Source of the DNA: Notolepis coatsorum
Lineage: Eukaryota; Chordata; Actinopteri; Aulopiformes; Paralepididae
DNA: 64,000 nucleotides
Reading direction: 5' to 3'
Assembly (NCBI GenBank): GCA_963971535.1
Contig: OZ020585.1
Location: 22,132,005-22,196,004 of the forward strand
The position numbers and the translations under genes were made by a program. The notes beneath the pieces are model-generated. The model saw only the letters and a list, made by a program, of their open reading frames with translations. It ran no database searches and was not told where the DNA came from. Positions 1-9,661 of this stretch are shown here, piece by piece; within the stretch, counting starts at the first letter, position 1; every line of letters begins with the position of its first letter.

Positions 1-437
1 CAACTGCGATTTGTCCTCTTAAGCAACCAAAAGCCCATAGCTGTGACTTATTTGAATCAAGATACTGTCGAGAGCGATTAAGAGAACGTTTACACTTTGG
101 TTCAGGCTTACAGCTCAAATGGATCCTAATGTGTTACAATAATTTATGAAGCATTAAGAGGCCCTTTAAGTAGGCTGATAGAAATTGATTTCTCGTCCTC
201 GAGTGATTCAGAAAGTGCCCTATGATCGCAGTTATGAGATGGCCTATTGATCGCTGTAGAGTAGAGCAATATGATAGGGCCATCATGTGGGCTGATAACC
301 ACACTTGTGATGGAACCACAAGCAGCTACGAGTCGAATATCCTTACAATACTTGATAGATGAACTATTAACAGATAGCAGGGTGCGCGCGCCGTGGCCAT
401 GCATAGGAAGCCAATCACACGGGTGAACCAGACTCAC

Positions 438-507
438 CCTTCCCTCCGACACAGAGCTTTTTCTGCGTCTCTGCCAAATCCTTCTCCACCTTTGCCAGTT
501 TGGCAAC
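438..507 (-). CDS. SLC4A1AP: SLC4A1AP coding exon 8 (last in window)
   Basis: Encodes [20 protein letters not shown] then GGK, matching the coiled-coil start after SLVAKL in kanadaptins. Acceptor ATTAAG|GTT; donor AAGG|GTGAGT. Nothing further of the gene is visible between 1 and 437, which should be the next intron. Confidence 0.82.
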
Positions 508-3500
508 CTTAATGAAAAACAAACACGTCGTTAGCCTCAAACAATCCACAGCGATGGTCTTGCTTCGCCATATAGGATACAAATAAAAATAAACATTTAA
601 CGGACATTTGAACAAAACATCATGAGCACTTTTGCCCCCGAGATGACACTTAGCCACCTAGCGCTTTATATAAATCACAAAGAATATATCCACTATTAAC
701 ACTTTGAGTGCCAGCCACGGCATAATTCGTTATTTCATGCCAACCGTTCAGTGCCAGGAACGAGATATGCAGTTTTTTATTATCAATTTCCATTCATTTT
801 TCATCAATCTAGCCTCATGTTACCAGTGGGGATCTGTCTGAACTCGAACAGGGAGAATACCGGCCCCTATCGTCTCTCCGGATGGGCCCCACCGTTCATT
901 GTAAACAATGATGCATGTAGTTACTGTGTGTTGTTGTAGCCACCGGTTAATTCGCGATTTTTTATTAGTTTGTCATGACAAACCAATTACATAATCCAAC
1001 ATATGTGTAAAGAAACAACATATTCCAGTTAACGGTATATTTTTTTAATGATTCGTTACGGCGAAATCAATACTTCCATTTGTATAAATTGCGTTAAGCA
1101 GAATTTAGTATTCCTGCCTGGCTGAGGAGCTTGTCGCGGCTCATGCGCATGCACACGCTCAGCCAATCAGAGCAACGCGGCAGGGCTTGTTGCTTGCCGA
1201 AAGGATACAAGCAACCCGGCAACCTGTTCCACAAGTGGGAACTGAACCCAGGACCTTCTTGCTGTGAGGCGACAGTGTTAACCACTGCACCACCATGCCA
1301 CCTATTACTGTAGGTGTTGTGAAGGGCCAGATTAAGCCGAATATATATATTTATTTATATATATATATATTTAATTGTATTTGTATATTCTCTAATATTC
1401 CCTGATGTCCCTTGTATATTCCTTGTACAATATGCATTGAATATCCATTCTAGCCTACTGAACATCCCATAATAGTCTCCATTCTACTATTGGTCGAGAC
1501 CTTGGTGCCAGGCTGCCATACCCCTCAGACCCAGTTCAAACGTACCGCTCCACATGTACGAACAAGTCCTAGTTCCGCGTAGGAATCTGGCTACCGCACC
1601 ACTAATGGGACTATTTGTTCATAGTGCGTATATATACTGCGCTACTAAAGTAGGACTTTCTTTTCAGTCCAGTTTCTTACCCTCCAATAGAGTCACAGAC
1701 GTAAAGCCTCCCCGCGACGCCACGTGTGGGAGTAAGGCCAAGTTCGCCTACCATCGGTATTGAGACATCGTGTATATTAATATTTGAATAGTCATATTTG
1801 GCACTATATCGTCGAGTTGGACGTAGTCTATTAAGCTAATAATAGTCTGTTAATATATAGTGCTTCGTGCGGTGAGAATACTACCGTAGTCAGTACCCCA
1901 TCGTTTCGGGCAGAGAACTGGCTGCTTACCCAGGGTGGTTGACCCCATGTGAAGCTGCACCCGAGGAGCCCCAGAGCCGACGAGCGAGTGGACCTGTATA
2001 CCGGATTATTCTACCGACGACAGCCCGCCTTCCCAGGCACGGATTATGCTTTGTATACTTTGATTATTCCATGGATAAAGACCCCCGACACTGCCGTGTG
2101 TTGGAACCCCCCCCCCTGGAGAGGACGCAAGGTGAGGAGACGCTCTGCAAGACGAGGTCGCTTCACGTCTCTCCCCCGTGGACCGGAGAGAGCCGGCCCA
2201 CAAAGAGTCCACCTGCTTTCATCTGTGGTCCAAGGATCGCCGGCGCATTGAACGGCACTACAGTGGGTTCACCTGGGATACCCTTGGCCGGACGAGGCAG
2301 CCGGATTCTACCCCCCCCCCCTCCTACTCCTGTCGGCTTACAAGCGACCGGATTAACCCCCTCTAGTGTATCTAGTATATAATCATTAAAGTATCATTGC
2401 TGTTATTCCTTAACTATTCCAGGTCGTATATTTACCACCTGCGCCTTCAGAGATTGGACATTATCTATTGATATACCGACGAATACTCTTTGCCATAAAA
2501 GTGCATACTATTTCAATTCATAAATGTAATTAAGTGATTAAGTGCTTGTTCTACACACCATCGCTGTGTAGAAATAAAGACCTGTTTCGACTTCGTACAT
2601 TTGTGTTGGATCCGTTTCATCTACGTGAGAGTGTTTATGATAATATATTTATGCCGTGTACTGGGTGGCCGAATATTAAGTACAAAGGTAGTGGTAGTAA
2701 GTATCATATCTAGTAATACAGTCAGGGAATTGTACCCCTCAGTTACAGTAGGGCTGCAGCTATCAATTATTTTAGTAATTGAGTATTCTACTCGCTATTC
2801 CATCGATTAATCGAGTACTCGGATAAGAAATAGCTTTTGCATTAAAAGAGCAATAGTAAATATAGAAGAGAAAATAAGAAATGTTTCCCGTCTGAAGCCA
2901 CGAAGAGAATTGTGCAGAGTTCCTTTCTGTCTGTAGTAGACTATGACGATGTGATTTATTAAAAAAAAAAAATAATGATATGTTTTTGTAGATTTTTATT
3001 GCGTTTTTACTACCGGGCAGTCCGGTAGGGAGAGAGGGAGAGGAGGAAATGGGATACAGAGCAGGGGAAGACAATTCAGCAAAGAATGCCGGGTCTGGGA
3101 ATCGAACCCGGATCGGCCGTGCCGCGGGGGGGGGGGGGGGTTGCAGACAGGTTTCTTACCAGTGAGTCGTAGGTGTCGGGCCGCTCATCGACCTTCCCTG
3201 CCTTCTTCATGCGCTCCTGCCTCTTCTTCTCCACAGCGCCGGTACGATCCAAGAAGGTGTCGTCGTCACTATCATAGTAGTCTTCGTCCTTCCAGTTCTT
3301 CTTCTTACGCTTACGGGACACTGGGGGGGGGGGGGGGGGGGGGTGTTAGAATAGACACTGGTACATTACAGCACTATTGGCAACTGCAAACCTCATTTAC
3401 CAATACACAGAATCCGATGTCAACTACACTGTGAGCAATGACTTGGGGAGGGAGTGCTAGTTTAAAGAGGAAAGGATGATGTTGTTGTGGGGTTAGCAAC

Positions 3501-6500
3501 ATCAAGCGGACATCCATAATTTAATTTTTTTTGTTGAAATCACGACACCTCCGGGAGGCTCGACGACAGTGAAAACTCTTAACAAAACCGACAGCCCCTT
3601 CAAAGAGAGGTTCTAGCGGTTAAATTTAGCAAAAAACCTTCCCATTGACCCATGTCAACGGCGACGGTTGTGATTGGATGATCAAGAAAAGAGGGCGTGG
3701 GTTTGAGGTAGGTGAGTTGGATTGGACAGCCCACCTGCTTCCTGTCTCAGAAGCCCGCGGGCCTCCAGGATGCGGCAGGCCTCCAGGGAACACTGGATGG
3801 CTGCGTCTTTCTTCTTCCCCGTGTGGGTCACCTCGGCCACCAGCTGCCTGCCCAGGGCGTCGTCCACTGGGAGCCTGGGAGAGAGAGAGGGGGGGGGGGA
3901 CATGAATGATGGGATACATCATACAGAAATTATAAAAAGAAAGTAGAGCACGCACACGGTAAGCAGGTGCAGGACACACGGAAAATAAAGTCCACACACT
4001 GTTGAGACTTGCTCTGAATGTTCAGTGAGAGATCAATGTTTGGATCACATAAGATCCCGGAGAAGATCCTTAGGGGATCGAAACGTTGATCTCTCAATAA
4101 AACATACAGTGGGAGGAAGTGTGCAGACCATTCATTTTGATACATCATTCAGACACGTCGGGTTGAGAACCGGAGAGGTTAATCATGGTTGATACAAAAT
4201 TATTGTTAAAACATTGCTAGAGTTCAGGATCTTAAAGGCCAACTTGCAGGTTGTATTTTTGTTCAATAAACAATGTGACTAGGGCAACGGTGACTTTCAT
4301 GAAGAGGGGAAAAAATTTGACCAACTCCCTTCCTGGTTGTTGCGCACCCCCCCTACTGTTGGTCCGAGAGGCCGGAGAGTACATATTCATAGTCTACAAA
4401 CTGTCCCTTACTGGAACCGTTTGGCAGGAGCAGAACTTGGTGTCCTGTGTCCTCATGAAGAGCTATGTTTGTTTGTCACTTACTTTATTCTGCAGAGCCA
4501 GGTGCCATGGTTTTGGTCTTCATACTCCAGCTCCAGCTCCTCCCCTGGGATGGAAGACACACAGTGAGTGGTTCACAACTAAATAACTTATTTGAAGATT
4601 CAGAAATGCAGAACTGGATGTGCAAAAAAAAATTACAATAGGAACAAAAATCATATTACAATGTTTGTGAATGTTTTATCATATGATACAAGTAGTGATA
4701 GCCTATTTTTCTTTTCTAGACAACGTTTTTCTCCACACTAACAAAATGTGCTATTTTCTTTTTCTAGGCTAATGTTTGGGGTTTGCTTGGTTTTAATATA
4801 GTGAAAGATTTTCTCTGATACACACCTTGATTTCTAGATGAAGGATTCTGTACCAGAATATCTTCTTAAGCTGGCTGTCTGAAAGACCTCTTGCAATTTG
4901 GAAATTGCTGTAGTCATTATTGTGATTTAATTTTTACATTTTAAGACAGCCCTATTCCCAATACATTCAAATTCAACTTCAATATCGAGTTATTTCAAAA
5001 TAACTAAAGGAAGCAAGGCATCAAAGCCTAAAGATCGTGTAATGATGGTGTAATAGTGGTTAAGCCCATTGCTCATTCTTCTTTGAACTAAAACAAGACC
5101 CATCCAGGTTAGCGGAGACCTGACCTTCTCTGTCGTAGAAGCCCTGCAAAGCCTTCTTGGGGTCTTTAAGGTAGGCGGCCTCCTGGTCTTCTTGGAACTC
5201 TGTCGCGAAGGGGTTCTCCTCGTTCTCATCCTCCTCTGGAGCAGCCTCCTCAGCTGCAGGATGATAGAGAGAGAGAGAGAGAGAACAGAGCAGAGCGAGA
5301 TGGAAGATTGCAGACGTTTTTTGTTTAAAAGGGGGAGGCTCTAGAATTGTACAAGTTGATCCTATTAATAATCACAGATCAAGTTAGGACATTCAGAATA
5401 CAACAAGTTCTGAGAAATTAGCACCGATCTCCTTTTAGCATTTCTTAGCAATATAAGGGCAAGTCAATGGTGTTTGAAGCAAACTTCAAAATGATCTAGT
5501 TAGTTACCAATAGGATGGGATCTAGCTTTTGAATGTACATTGCATGGATTCCATATACAGCCATATAGATCACGCAATTCAGTTTCTAGGAGGGATTCTC
5601 CTCTGCAACATTCTGAATCGGCATGCTGCTCGGCATGTACTCAACATTCTGAATTGGCGTGTAATCAACATTCTGAATCTGAACTGGCACGCTGCCCGGC
5701 GTGTAATCAACATTCTGAACTGCCACGCTGCTCGGCGTGTAATCAACATTCTGAATCTGCATGCTGCTCTGCGTGTAATCAACATTCTGAACTGGCACGC
5801 TGCCCGGCGTGTAATCAACATTCTGAACTGGCACGCTGCTCGGCGTGTAATCAACATTCTGAACCGGCACGCTGCTCGGCGTGTAATCAACATTCTGAAC
5901 CGGCACGCTGCTCGGCGTGTAATCAACATTCTGAATCTGCATGCTGCTCGGCGTGTAATCAACATTCTGAATCGGCACGCTGCCCGGCGTGTAATCAACA
6001 TTCTGAATCGGCACGCTGCTCGGCGTGTAATCAACATTCTGAATCGGCACGCTGCTCGGCGTGTAATCAACATTCTGAATCGGCACGCTGCTCGGCGTGT
6101 AATCAACATTCTGAACTGGCACGCTGCCCGGCGTGTACTCAAACATTAGATCGGTGCCACTGCAACTTGAGGTCAACTCTTGCCATATACTCTCAAATTC
6201 CTTTGGACGGTTTGTGCCAAAACATACAGCATATTTAATGAAAAATATATATTTTCCACAAGATTCATACAGAGCACATTTGTGTAGCCCTACCATCAAC
6301 CCAATAAACAGCAGGATGAACTATCCCATTCTGTCTTCTCTCATACCTTTTCTATCCTGTTCTCTGTGTTCTCTCATACCTATTATATCCTGTTCCGTGT
6401 TCTCTCATACCTATTCTATCCTGTTCTCTGTGGTCTCTCATACCTATTCTATCCTGTTCTCTGTGTTCCCTCATACCTATTCTATTCTGTTGTGTTCTCT

Positions 6501-8652
6501 CATACCTAATCCCCAAGAGCAGCCAGAATCTTCACTCGTCTTCTTTCGATTGTCACTTTTCTCCTCTCCCTCCTTCTCTTCCTCATCATCGCCATCAGAG
6601 CCTTCTCCCATCATTCTCTTCTCTAGCTCTGCCCTCTGCTTCCGGGCACGCTCCCGCAGCTCTGTGACCGTCAGATCAGACTCCGCCTCCTCGTCAAACT
6701 CGGGACCCTGTGGAATAATAGTATAATCAAGAGTTAGCCTCGACTAAGAGATGCCCTAGATCTGAGATCTTAAAAAGAACACACCGACATTATGGGAAAC
6801 GTGCTTACAGTCTTCTCCAGTCAGACACGAAGATAAACACCAATTTCCTATCTGTGCCTTCAGTAGAAAGCACAGAGAACACTAACATTAACACCTATCC
6901 CAGAGTTTTAAGCGAGGCTAGTGGTCCGTATCCGCTTCCATTAATTTGTGCTTAGCTAGGCCAGCTTGCAGCCGGATAGCTTTCTATTGAGCGCACATAG
7001 AGGAAATTGGTATCTATCTTCTTGTCAGACTCTGGAGAAGACATTTCCCATGATGGCGGGTTCCTTTAAAGCTGCATTGTGTACAAAGAAAAGTCCCACA
7101 TAAACATTAGGAAAATGCTTAGCACTTTCCAGTTATTTTCAACCTAGATATTATTTGATCATCTGGTATCATACATTTTCAGAACAAAACCGTGTAAATT
7201 GGACCAGGTATGACTCATGAGTGCTCCGATGAGTGGCTGTGTATTTCTGGTTGCTTGAGATGTCAGCAGCTCAACAGGACAACTGTGCAACAGTCAACAT
7301 ATCTCCTGAAAAGCATAATGTGTATTTTTTAACTCCAAAAAGACACTTTAAGGACATATTTAGGGCTTTTGGTCATATTCTTTGTTGCACAGTTGCCCTG
7401 TTGGATGAAGCTGGGAGAGAGCTGCTGCCAACTCAGGCCCAGAACCCCCCCCCCTAACATTCATCAAGTAGACTCATGATGACTCGTCAGATAGGTAAAT
7501 GTTCTTTCCCAAAAGTCCATATCACAGAAATGCTTCACCTGTAGGACAAAAAGCCTTGTGCTCCCTCCAAACTTGAGGACGTGCCCGACACGAAGTCTGG
7601 TGTAGGTCTTGGGTGGGACCTTGTTCTTGTTTACAAAGGTGCCATGCGTGCTGCCCAGGTCGTGGATGTAAAATCCAACCTCTTCTCCTCCGACAGACTC
7701 CTCTTCTCCAGCCTGCTGCCCACGATACTGTATGACGGCGTGGTACCTGGAGATCGAGGGATGCTCCAAGGCCACATCGCACACGGGTAAACGGCCGACC
7801 ACAAAGTAACTTCTCTGTGTGAGAGGGACCTGAATGAATGAATGAATGAATGAATACTTTATTTAACAGATTGCAGAATGGGTACAATACAAGGCTCAAT
7901 ACACACAATTGTTAAGGGGATGCAGACCAGAGAAAGACGTTTGTCTTGTTTACATCAGGGTGCCCCATTTTCAATTCATAGTGACATTTATGACATACAC
8001 AACATACATGACATTTATGGCATAGGGACATACATGATACAGGTATTTAGTACTGTTCAGTACTGTTTAGTACCTTATCAACTATGGTCCCGTTCTTGAG
8101 GATTTCGAGGGCGTAGGGGATGTCAGTTGTCACGCCACCCCACAGGGGCTCTGTGTATGGGAGAGAAGGGTGAGGTTTGAACTTCCCTATGGCTGGAAGT
8201 ACTCTGGGTTTGACCTCTTGCCTGGTCTCGACAGGAGGAGCACCAACCCTCTCCTCCTCGTCAGAACATGTCTCCTCCTCTTGTGCCGTTTCGGGTGTTT
8301 TGTTTTCTAAAATGTCTTCAGTAACGTCGCCCCTCGGAGTGTCTGGGGTTGCTGCTCCGCCGCTGCTGCTTTGTGGTTTGAGTGGTTCTTCTTTGACATC
8401 GCATGGTTCCTTTTCGGTGACGTGCTTGTTGATGGACGGAACAGCACCGCGTCTGACGGCGAAGGACGGTGCTGCAAAAAGAGCAGGTTTCTTGAAAGTA
8501 TTTTCTTCTTGTTCGCTACTCGTCACGTCTTTCTTTTCACGTTCACCCCCGTTCTCAGCACTCGCATCCTCGCCTGTTTCCACCGCAGTGTCCATTATTT
8601 CTTCCTCCGTATCTTTCTCACGCAATTCTGACTGCGAAGAGGAGGTCGCCAT
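438..8652 (-). CDS. SLC4A1AP: Kanadaptin, N-terminal ~544 residues, eight exons (3' end off window)
   Basis: Nuclear protein first described as a possible adaptor for the kidney anion exchanger AE1 and later found mainly in the nucleus. Coding exons on the minus strand: 8652-8074, 7829-7539, 6707-6506, 5253-5125, 4544-4484, 3874-3735, 3320-3160, 507-438. All junctions are GT-AG and the reading phase stays consistent through every one. Domain order: acidic low-complexity N-terminus (1-150); conserved [15 protein letters not shown] motif; FHA phosphopeptide-binding domain about 203-290 with G205-R206, S220-R221, H223 and N260; acidic linker; dsRBD-like region (401-467) including [17 protein letters not shown]; then the [20 protein letters not shown] block. 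The start (AAAAATGG context) has a good Kozak and no better upstream ATG. Kanadaptins are usually 740-800 residues, so roughly the last third is missing to the left. The gene is divergent from SUPT7L. Confidence 0.95.
893..1190 (+). repeat. Dispersed repeat shared with 60213-60545 (inverted)
   Basis: The block starting CACCGTTCATTGTAAACAAT and ending in the CATGCGCATG/CCAATCAGAGC end is found again, reverse-complemented, near 60213-60545. It shares the CTCTGATTGG terminal motif with the foldback elements at 31701 and 33652. Probably a DNA transposon with long inverted ends. Confidence 0.6.
1206..1312 (-). repeat. tRNA-derived SINE head fragment
   Basis: On the minus strand it reads GGTGCAGTGGTTAACACTG...AGGTCCTGGGTTCAGTTCCC, with tRNA-like A and B boxes of the same type as the SINE at 41570. 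It is truncated and not a functional tRNA gene. Confidence 0.65.
1315..2747 (+). mobile_element. Solo LTR, family A, 5-bp TSD GTAGG
   Basis: Starts TGTTGTGAAGGGCCAGATTA and ends CCCCTCAGTTACA (TG...CA). It is flanked by the perfect 5-bp duplication GTAGG at 1310-1314 and 2748-2752. An opposite-strand relative lies at 52498-53672 with the same ends. No gag-pol is present on either side, so this is a solo LTR, probably Gypsy- or Copia-like by TSD length. The frames inside it are not convincing genes. It lies in SLC4A1AP intron 7. Confidence 0.82.
2749..2850. mobile_element. hAT-like terminal fragment
   Basis: Starts TAGGGCTGCAGCTATCAATT and is rich in ATCGATTAATCGAG dyads, like fish hAT MITEs. 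The opposite terminus was not found. Confidence 0.4.
2990..3125 (-). repeat. tRNA-derived SINE fragment next to SLC4A1AP exon 7
   Basis: Minus strand reads CCGGGTTCGATTCCCAGACC...GCCCGGTAG, with a B-box/T-arm-like segment followed by a CT-rich body as in common fish SINEs. It is truncated and lies just downstream of the exon 7 donor. Confidence 0.5.
3160..3320 (-). CDS. SLC4A1AP: SLC4A1AP coding exon 7 (basic/acidic conserved block)
   Basis: Encodes [20 protein letters not shown], then [20 protein letters not shown] and [14 protein letters not shown]. This is the most diagnostic kanadaptin block and includes a basic cluster. The acceptor is preceded by an uninterrupted run of about 21 C; donor CTG|GTAAGA. 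Confidence 0.95.
3321..3734 (-). other. SLC4A1AP intron 6
   Basis: The intron holds a G run at its exon-7 edge (poly-C tract in the sense strand) and otherwise unclassified sequence. No exon or RNA gene was recognised. Confidence 0.7.
3735..3874 (-). CDS. SLC4A1AP: SLC4A1AP coding exon 6, dsRBD-like core
   Basis: Encodes [20 protein letters not shown] followed by [20 protein letters not shown] and LLRQEA, the helix-rich part of the dsRBD-like domain. The acceptor follows a poly-C/CT tract; donor GCAG|GTGGGC. Confidence 0.94.
3875..4483 (-). other. SLC4A1AP intron 5
   Basis: No exon recognised. At 4040-4100 there is a motif of the form GAAGATCCTTAGGGGATCGAAACG, typical in style of repeat-element termini, but I could not assign a family. 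Confidence 0.6.
4484..4544 (-). CDS. SLC4A1AP: SLC4A1AP coding exon 5 (61 nt)
   Basis: Short exon encoding [20 protein letters not shown]. It begins the dsRBD-like region; the HGTWLCR motif matches the family HSTWLCR. Acceptor CCCAG|GG; donor ATAAA|GTAAGT. Confidence 0.9.
5125..5253 (-). CDS. SLC4A1AP: SLC4A1AP coding exon 4
   Basis: Encodes [20 protein letters not shown], then the highly conserved [17 protein letters not shown]. It enters and leaves in phase 1. Acceptor CTGCAG|CTG; donor GAAG|GTCAGG. Confidence 0.93.
5606..6146. repeat. 36-bp minisatellite, ~15 copies, in SLC4A1AP intron 3
   Basis: A tandem unit of the form CAACATTCTGAATCGGCACG + CTGCTCGGCGTGTAAT, period 36 bp, with a few units shortened or lengthened. 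Because 36 is a multiple of 3, several frames on both strands stay open and translate into 12-residue repeats, but nothing supports translation. It lies in intron 3 (5254-6505). There are no spacers, so it is not a CRISPR array. Confidence 0.95.
6342..6506 (-). repeat. ~33-bp minisatellite carrying repeated 5' splice-site copies
   Basis: In the sense direction of SLC4A1AP, each unit contains the donor-like sequence TAG|GTATGAG. Copies begin (as CATACC on the plus strand) at 6501, 6472, 6439, 6406, 6375 and 6342, with spacings of 29-33 bp. The first is the real exon 3 donor. Confidence 0.85.
6506..6707 (-). CDS. SLC4A1AP: SLC4A1AP coding exon 3 (acidic/coiled linker)
   Basis: Encodes [20 protein letters not shown] through DSGCSWGL, 67 codons plus one base. 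It matches the ELTVTQLKELRKQ-type segment after the FHA domain. Acceptor CCACAG|GGT; donor TTAG|GTATGA. The donor lies at the edge of a minisatellite that repeats the same donor sequence. Confidence 0.9.
6774..7065. mobile_element. TTAA-flanked MITE in SLC4A1AP intron 2
   Basis: Inverted ends of the form AAAGAACACACC...ATGGGAAA and their diverged complement, flanked by TTAA at 6770-6773 and 7066-7069. TTAA duplication is typical of piggyBac and Kolobok elements. The ends resemble the hairpin MITE at 39007-39625, suggesting one family. No coding capacity. Confidence 0.6.
7539..7829 (-). CDS. SLC4A1AP: SLC4A1AP coding exon 2, FHA domain (residues 194-290)
   Basis: Begins [19 protein letters not shown] and ends [10 protein letters not shown], in phase 0 at both ends (97 codons). 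It holds the complete FHA core: the GR turn, the SRYH motif and the STHGTFVNK loop. The acceptor CAG directly abuts a (TCAT)n LINE tail on the intron side. Confidence 0.95.
7830..8073 (-). mobile_element. LINE 3' end forming all of SLC4A1AP intron 1
   Basis: This 244-bp intron aligns along its length with the 3' end of the LINE copies at 32595-32932 and 34546-34883. From the donor it reads GTACTAAACAGTACTG; then come the GTATGTCATAAATGTC part, the AATTGAAAATGGGGCACCCT part, AATAAAG, and (TCAT)n ending in the acceptor TTCAG. Both splice sites lie inside or at the edge of the LINE sequence. Confidence 0.8.
8074..8652 (-). CDS. SLC4A1AP: SLC4A1AP coding exon 1 (residues 1-193)
   Basis: Starts [14 protein letters not shown] and ends GTIVDK. 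It is rich in Glu, Asp, Ser and Thr and then enters the conserved [21 protein letters not shown] segment. The donor is AAG|GTACTA. The long plus-strand frames over this exon are shadows. Confidence 0.93.
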
Positions 8653-9289
8653 TTTTATTTGGTGCGACTGTTAAACCTGTCCGCCGTCTCATTGAAGCAA
8701 AATGCCGTGTTTTTAAATGAGGGTTTTATGGATATATATATATGGGATGTATATGATATATCACATTATAAAATACTATAATAATAAACAAAATGCTCGA
8801 AATCCTCTCATATTTCCTCTATTTAAAAATGTGAGATAATCTGTTTTTGCGGAACTGTCCAACTCAGTTACATTTTCACAGGGACATTTTTAGGAGACGG
8901 ACGATAAGATATCCGCGACGTTTGTAACCGTTTCACGTTCAGCGACCGTTTCCAGTGCTGTGAGTGTTTGAGTTGTTATTGTACTTGGAGTCACTTGTAT
9001 AGTATATAACCTGATATTAGCCACTTTAGACACACCCACTTGTTTGTTGGCTTTGTGTTCACTTCTATTGTGCTTCATTCCTAAGCGTCAGTTAATTCAC
9101 ACTGTATAAACAACCTGTAACGCACAGCGTATTGAAACAACTGTCTGTTTTTAGACTAAAATAGTTACAATGCAAAGTAGCGCCATTATATTCTCAACCA
9201 CACACACATTGAACAGGAGATGATGTGGTGAAGACTGATGCTCACTCTTTCTCCCTCTCCCCTCCTCCTTTCTCCCTCCTCCCCGCCCT
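8653..9289. promoter_or_regulatory. Upstream region of SLC4A1AP, probable half of a divergent promoter
   Basis: SLC4A1AP and SUPT7L are head-to-head neighbours in other vertebrates, so the SUPT7L promoter is expected here too. A possible non-coding SUPT7L first exon could end at the donor-like GTGAGT at 8960-8965, but no transcript evidence exists. The region ends in a pyrimidine-rich tract (9240-9289) holding the left target duplication of the foldback element. Confidence 0.4.
9282..9289. repeat. Left 8-bp target-site duplication CCCGCCCT
   Basis: CCCGCCCT directly precedes the terminal ACTGCGGTCAAG and is repeated exactly at 26790-26797, after the mirrored terminus. Confidence 0.9.
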
Positions 9290-9661
9290 ACTGCGGTCAA
9301 GTGAGCCGTCTTTTGCTTTTGCGTGGTCAAGTGAGCCGCTCTTGTTTTTCGAGTGCGCGATTAGTTCCAGGTTTACGGTAATGCATTAAAACAAGTCTGG
9401 GACGCTGTTGTAATGAACCGACGTGACTTTTGAACACAGTCTCACAAGTAGATCTTACAGAAATACTTAATAAGACATTGAATGCGCATCGAATCAATAG
9501 GACGTTTAGTCTAATCAATAGGACGTTTCGTATGTGCAGTATTATTGAACATCGAATCAATAGGACGCGCAGTATATTCGATCACTAAACTAAAGCTACA
9601 GACAATTCCACAGAGGAACACTTCCGGTGAGGATTTCAAAGTAAAGGATGGCATGTGGTTC
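9290..9661 (+). repeat. Left 372-bp terminal inverted repeat
   Basis: Mirrors 26418-26789 at the same length with a few mismatches. It contains GGTCAAGTGAGCCG twice (9295-9308 and 9325-9338, 30 bp apart) and AATCAATAGGACG three times (9492, 9513 and 9555; spacings 21 and 42 bp). Such clustered terminal and subterminal motifs look like transposase-binding sites. Confidence 0.9.

Noticed and set aside
1939-2382. 147-codon ORF
   Set aside because: Lies inside a solo LTR; low-complexity Pro/Arg sequence with no domain.
2772-3074. 100-codon ORF on the minus strand
   Set aside because: Overlaps hAT and SINE fragments; no domain and no splice context.
5606-6146. CRISPR-like 36-bp direct repeats
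   Set aside because: Units are directly adjacent with no spacers, and they lie in an intron of a eukaryotic gene.
5529-6299. Long repetitive ORFs on both strands (up to 237 codons)
   Set aside because: Produced by a 36-bp tandem repeat that keeps all frames open; no conserved domain.
8177-8674. 165-codon ORF on the plus strand
   Set aside because: Exact antisense shadow of SLC4A1AP exon 1.
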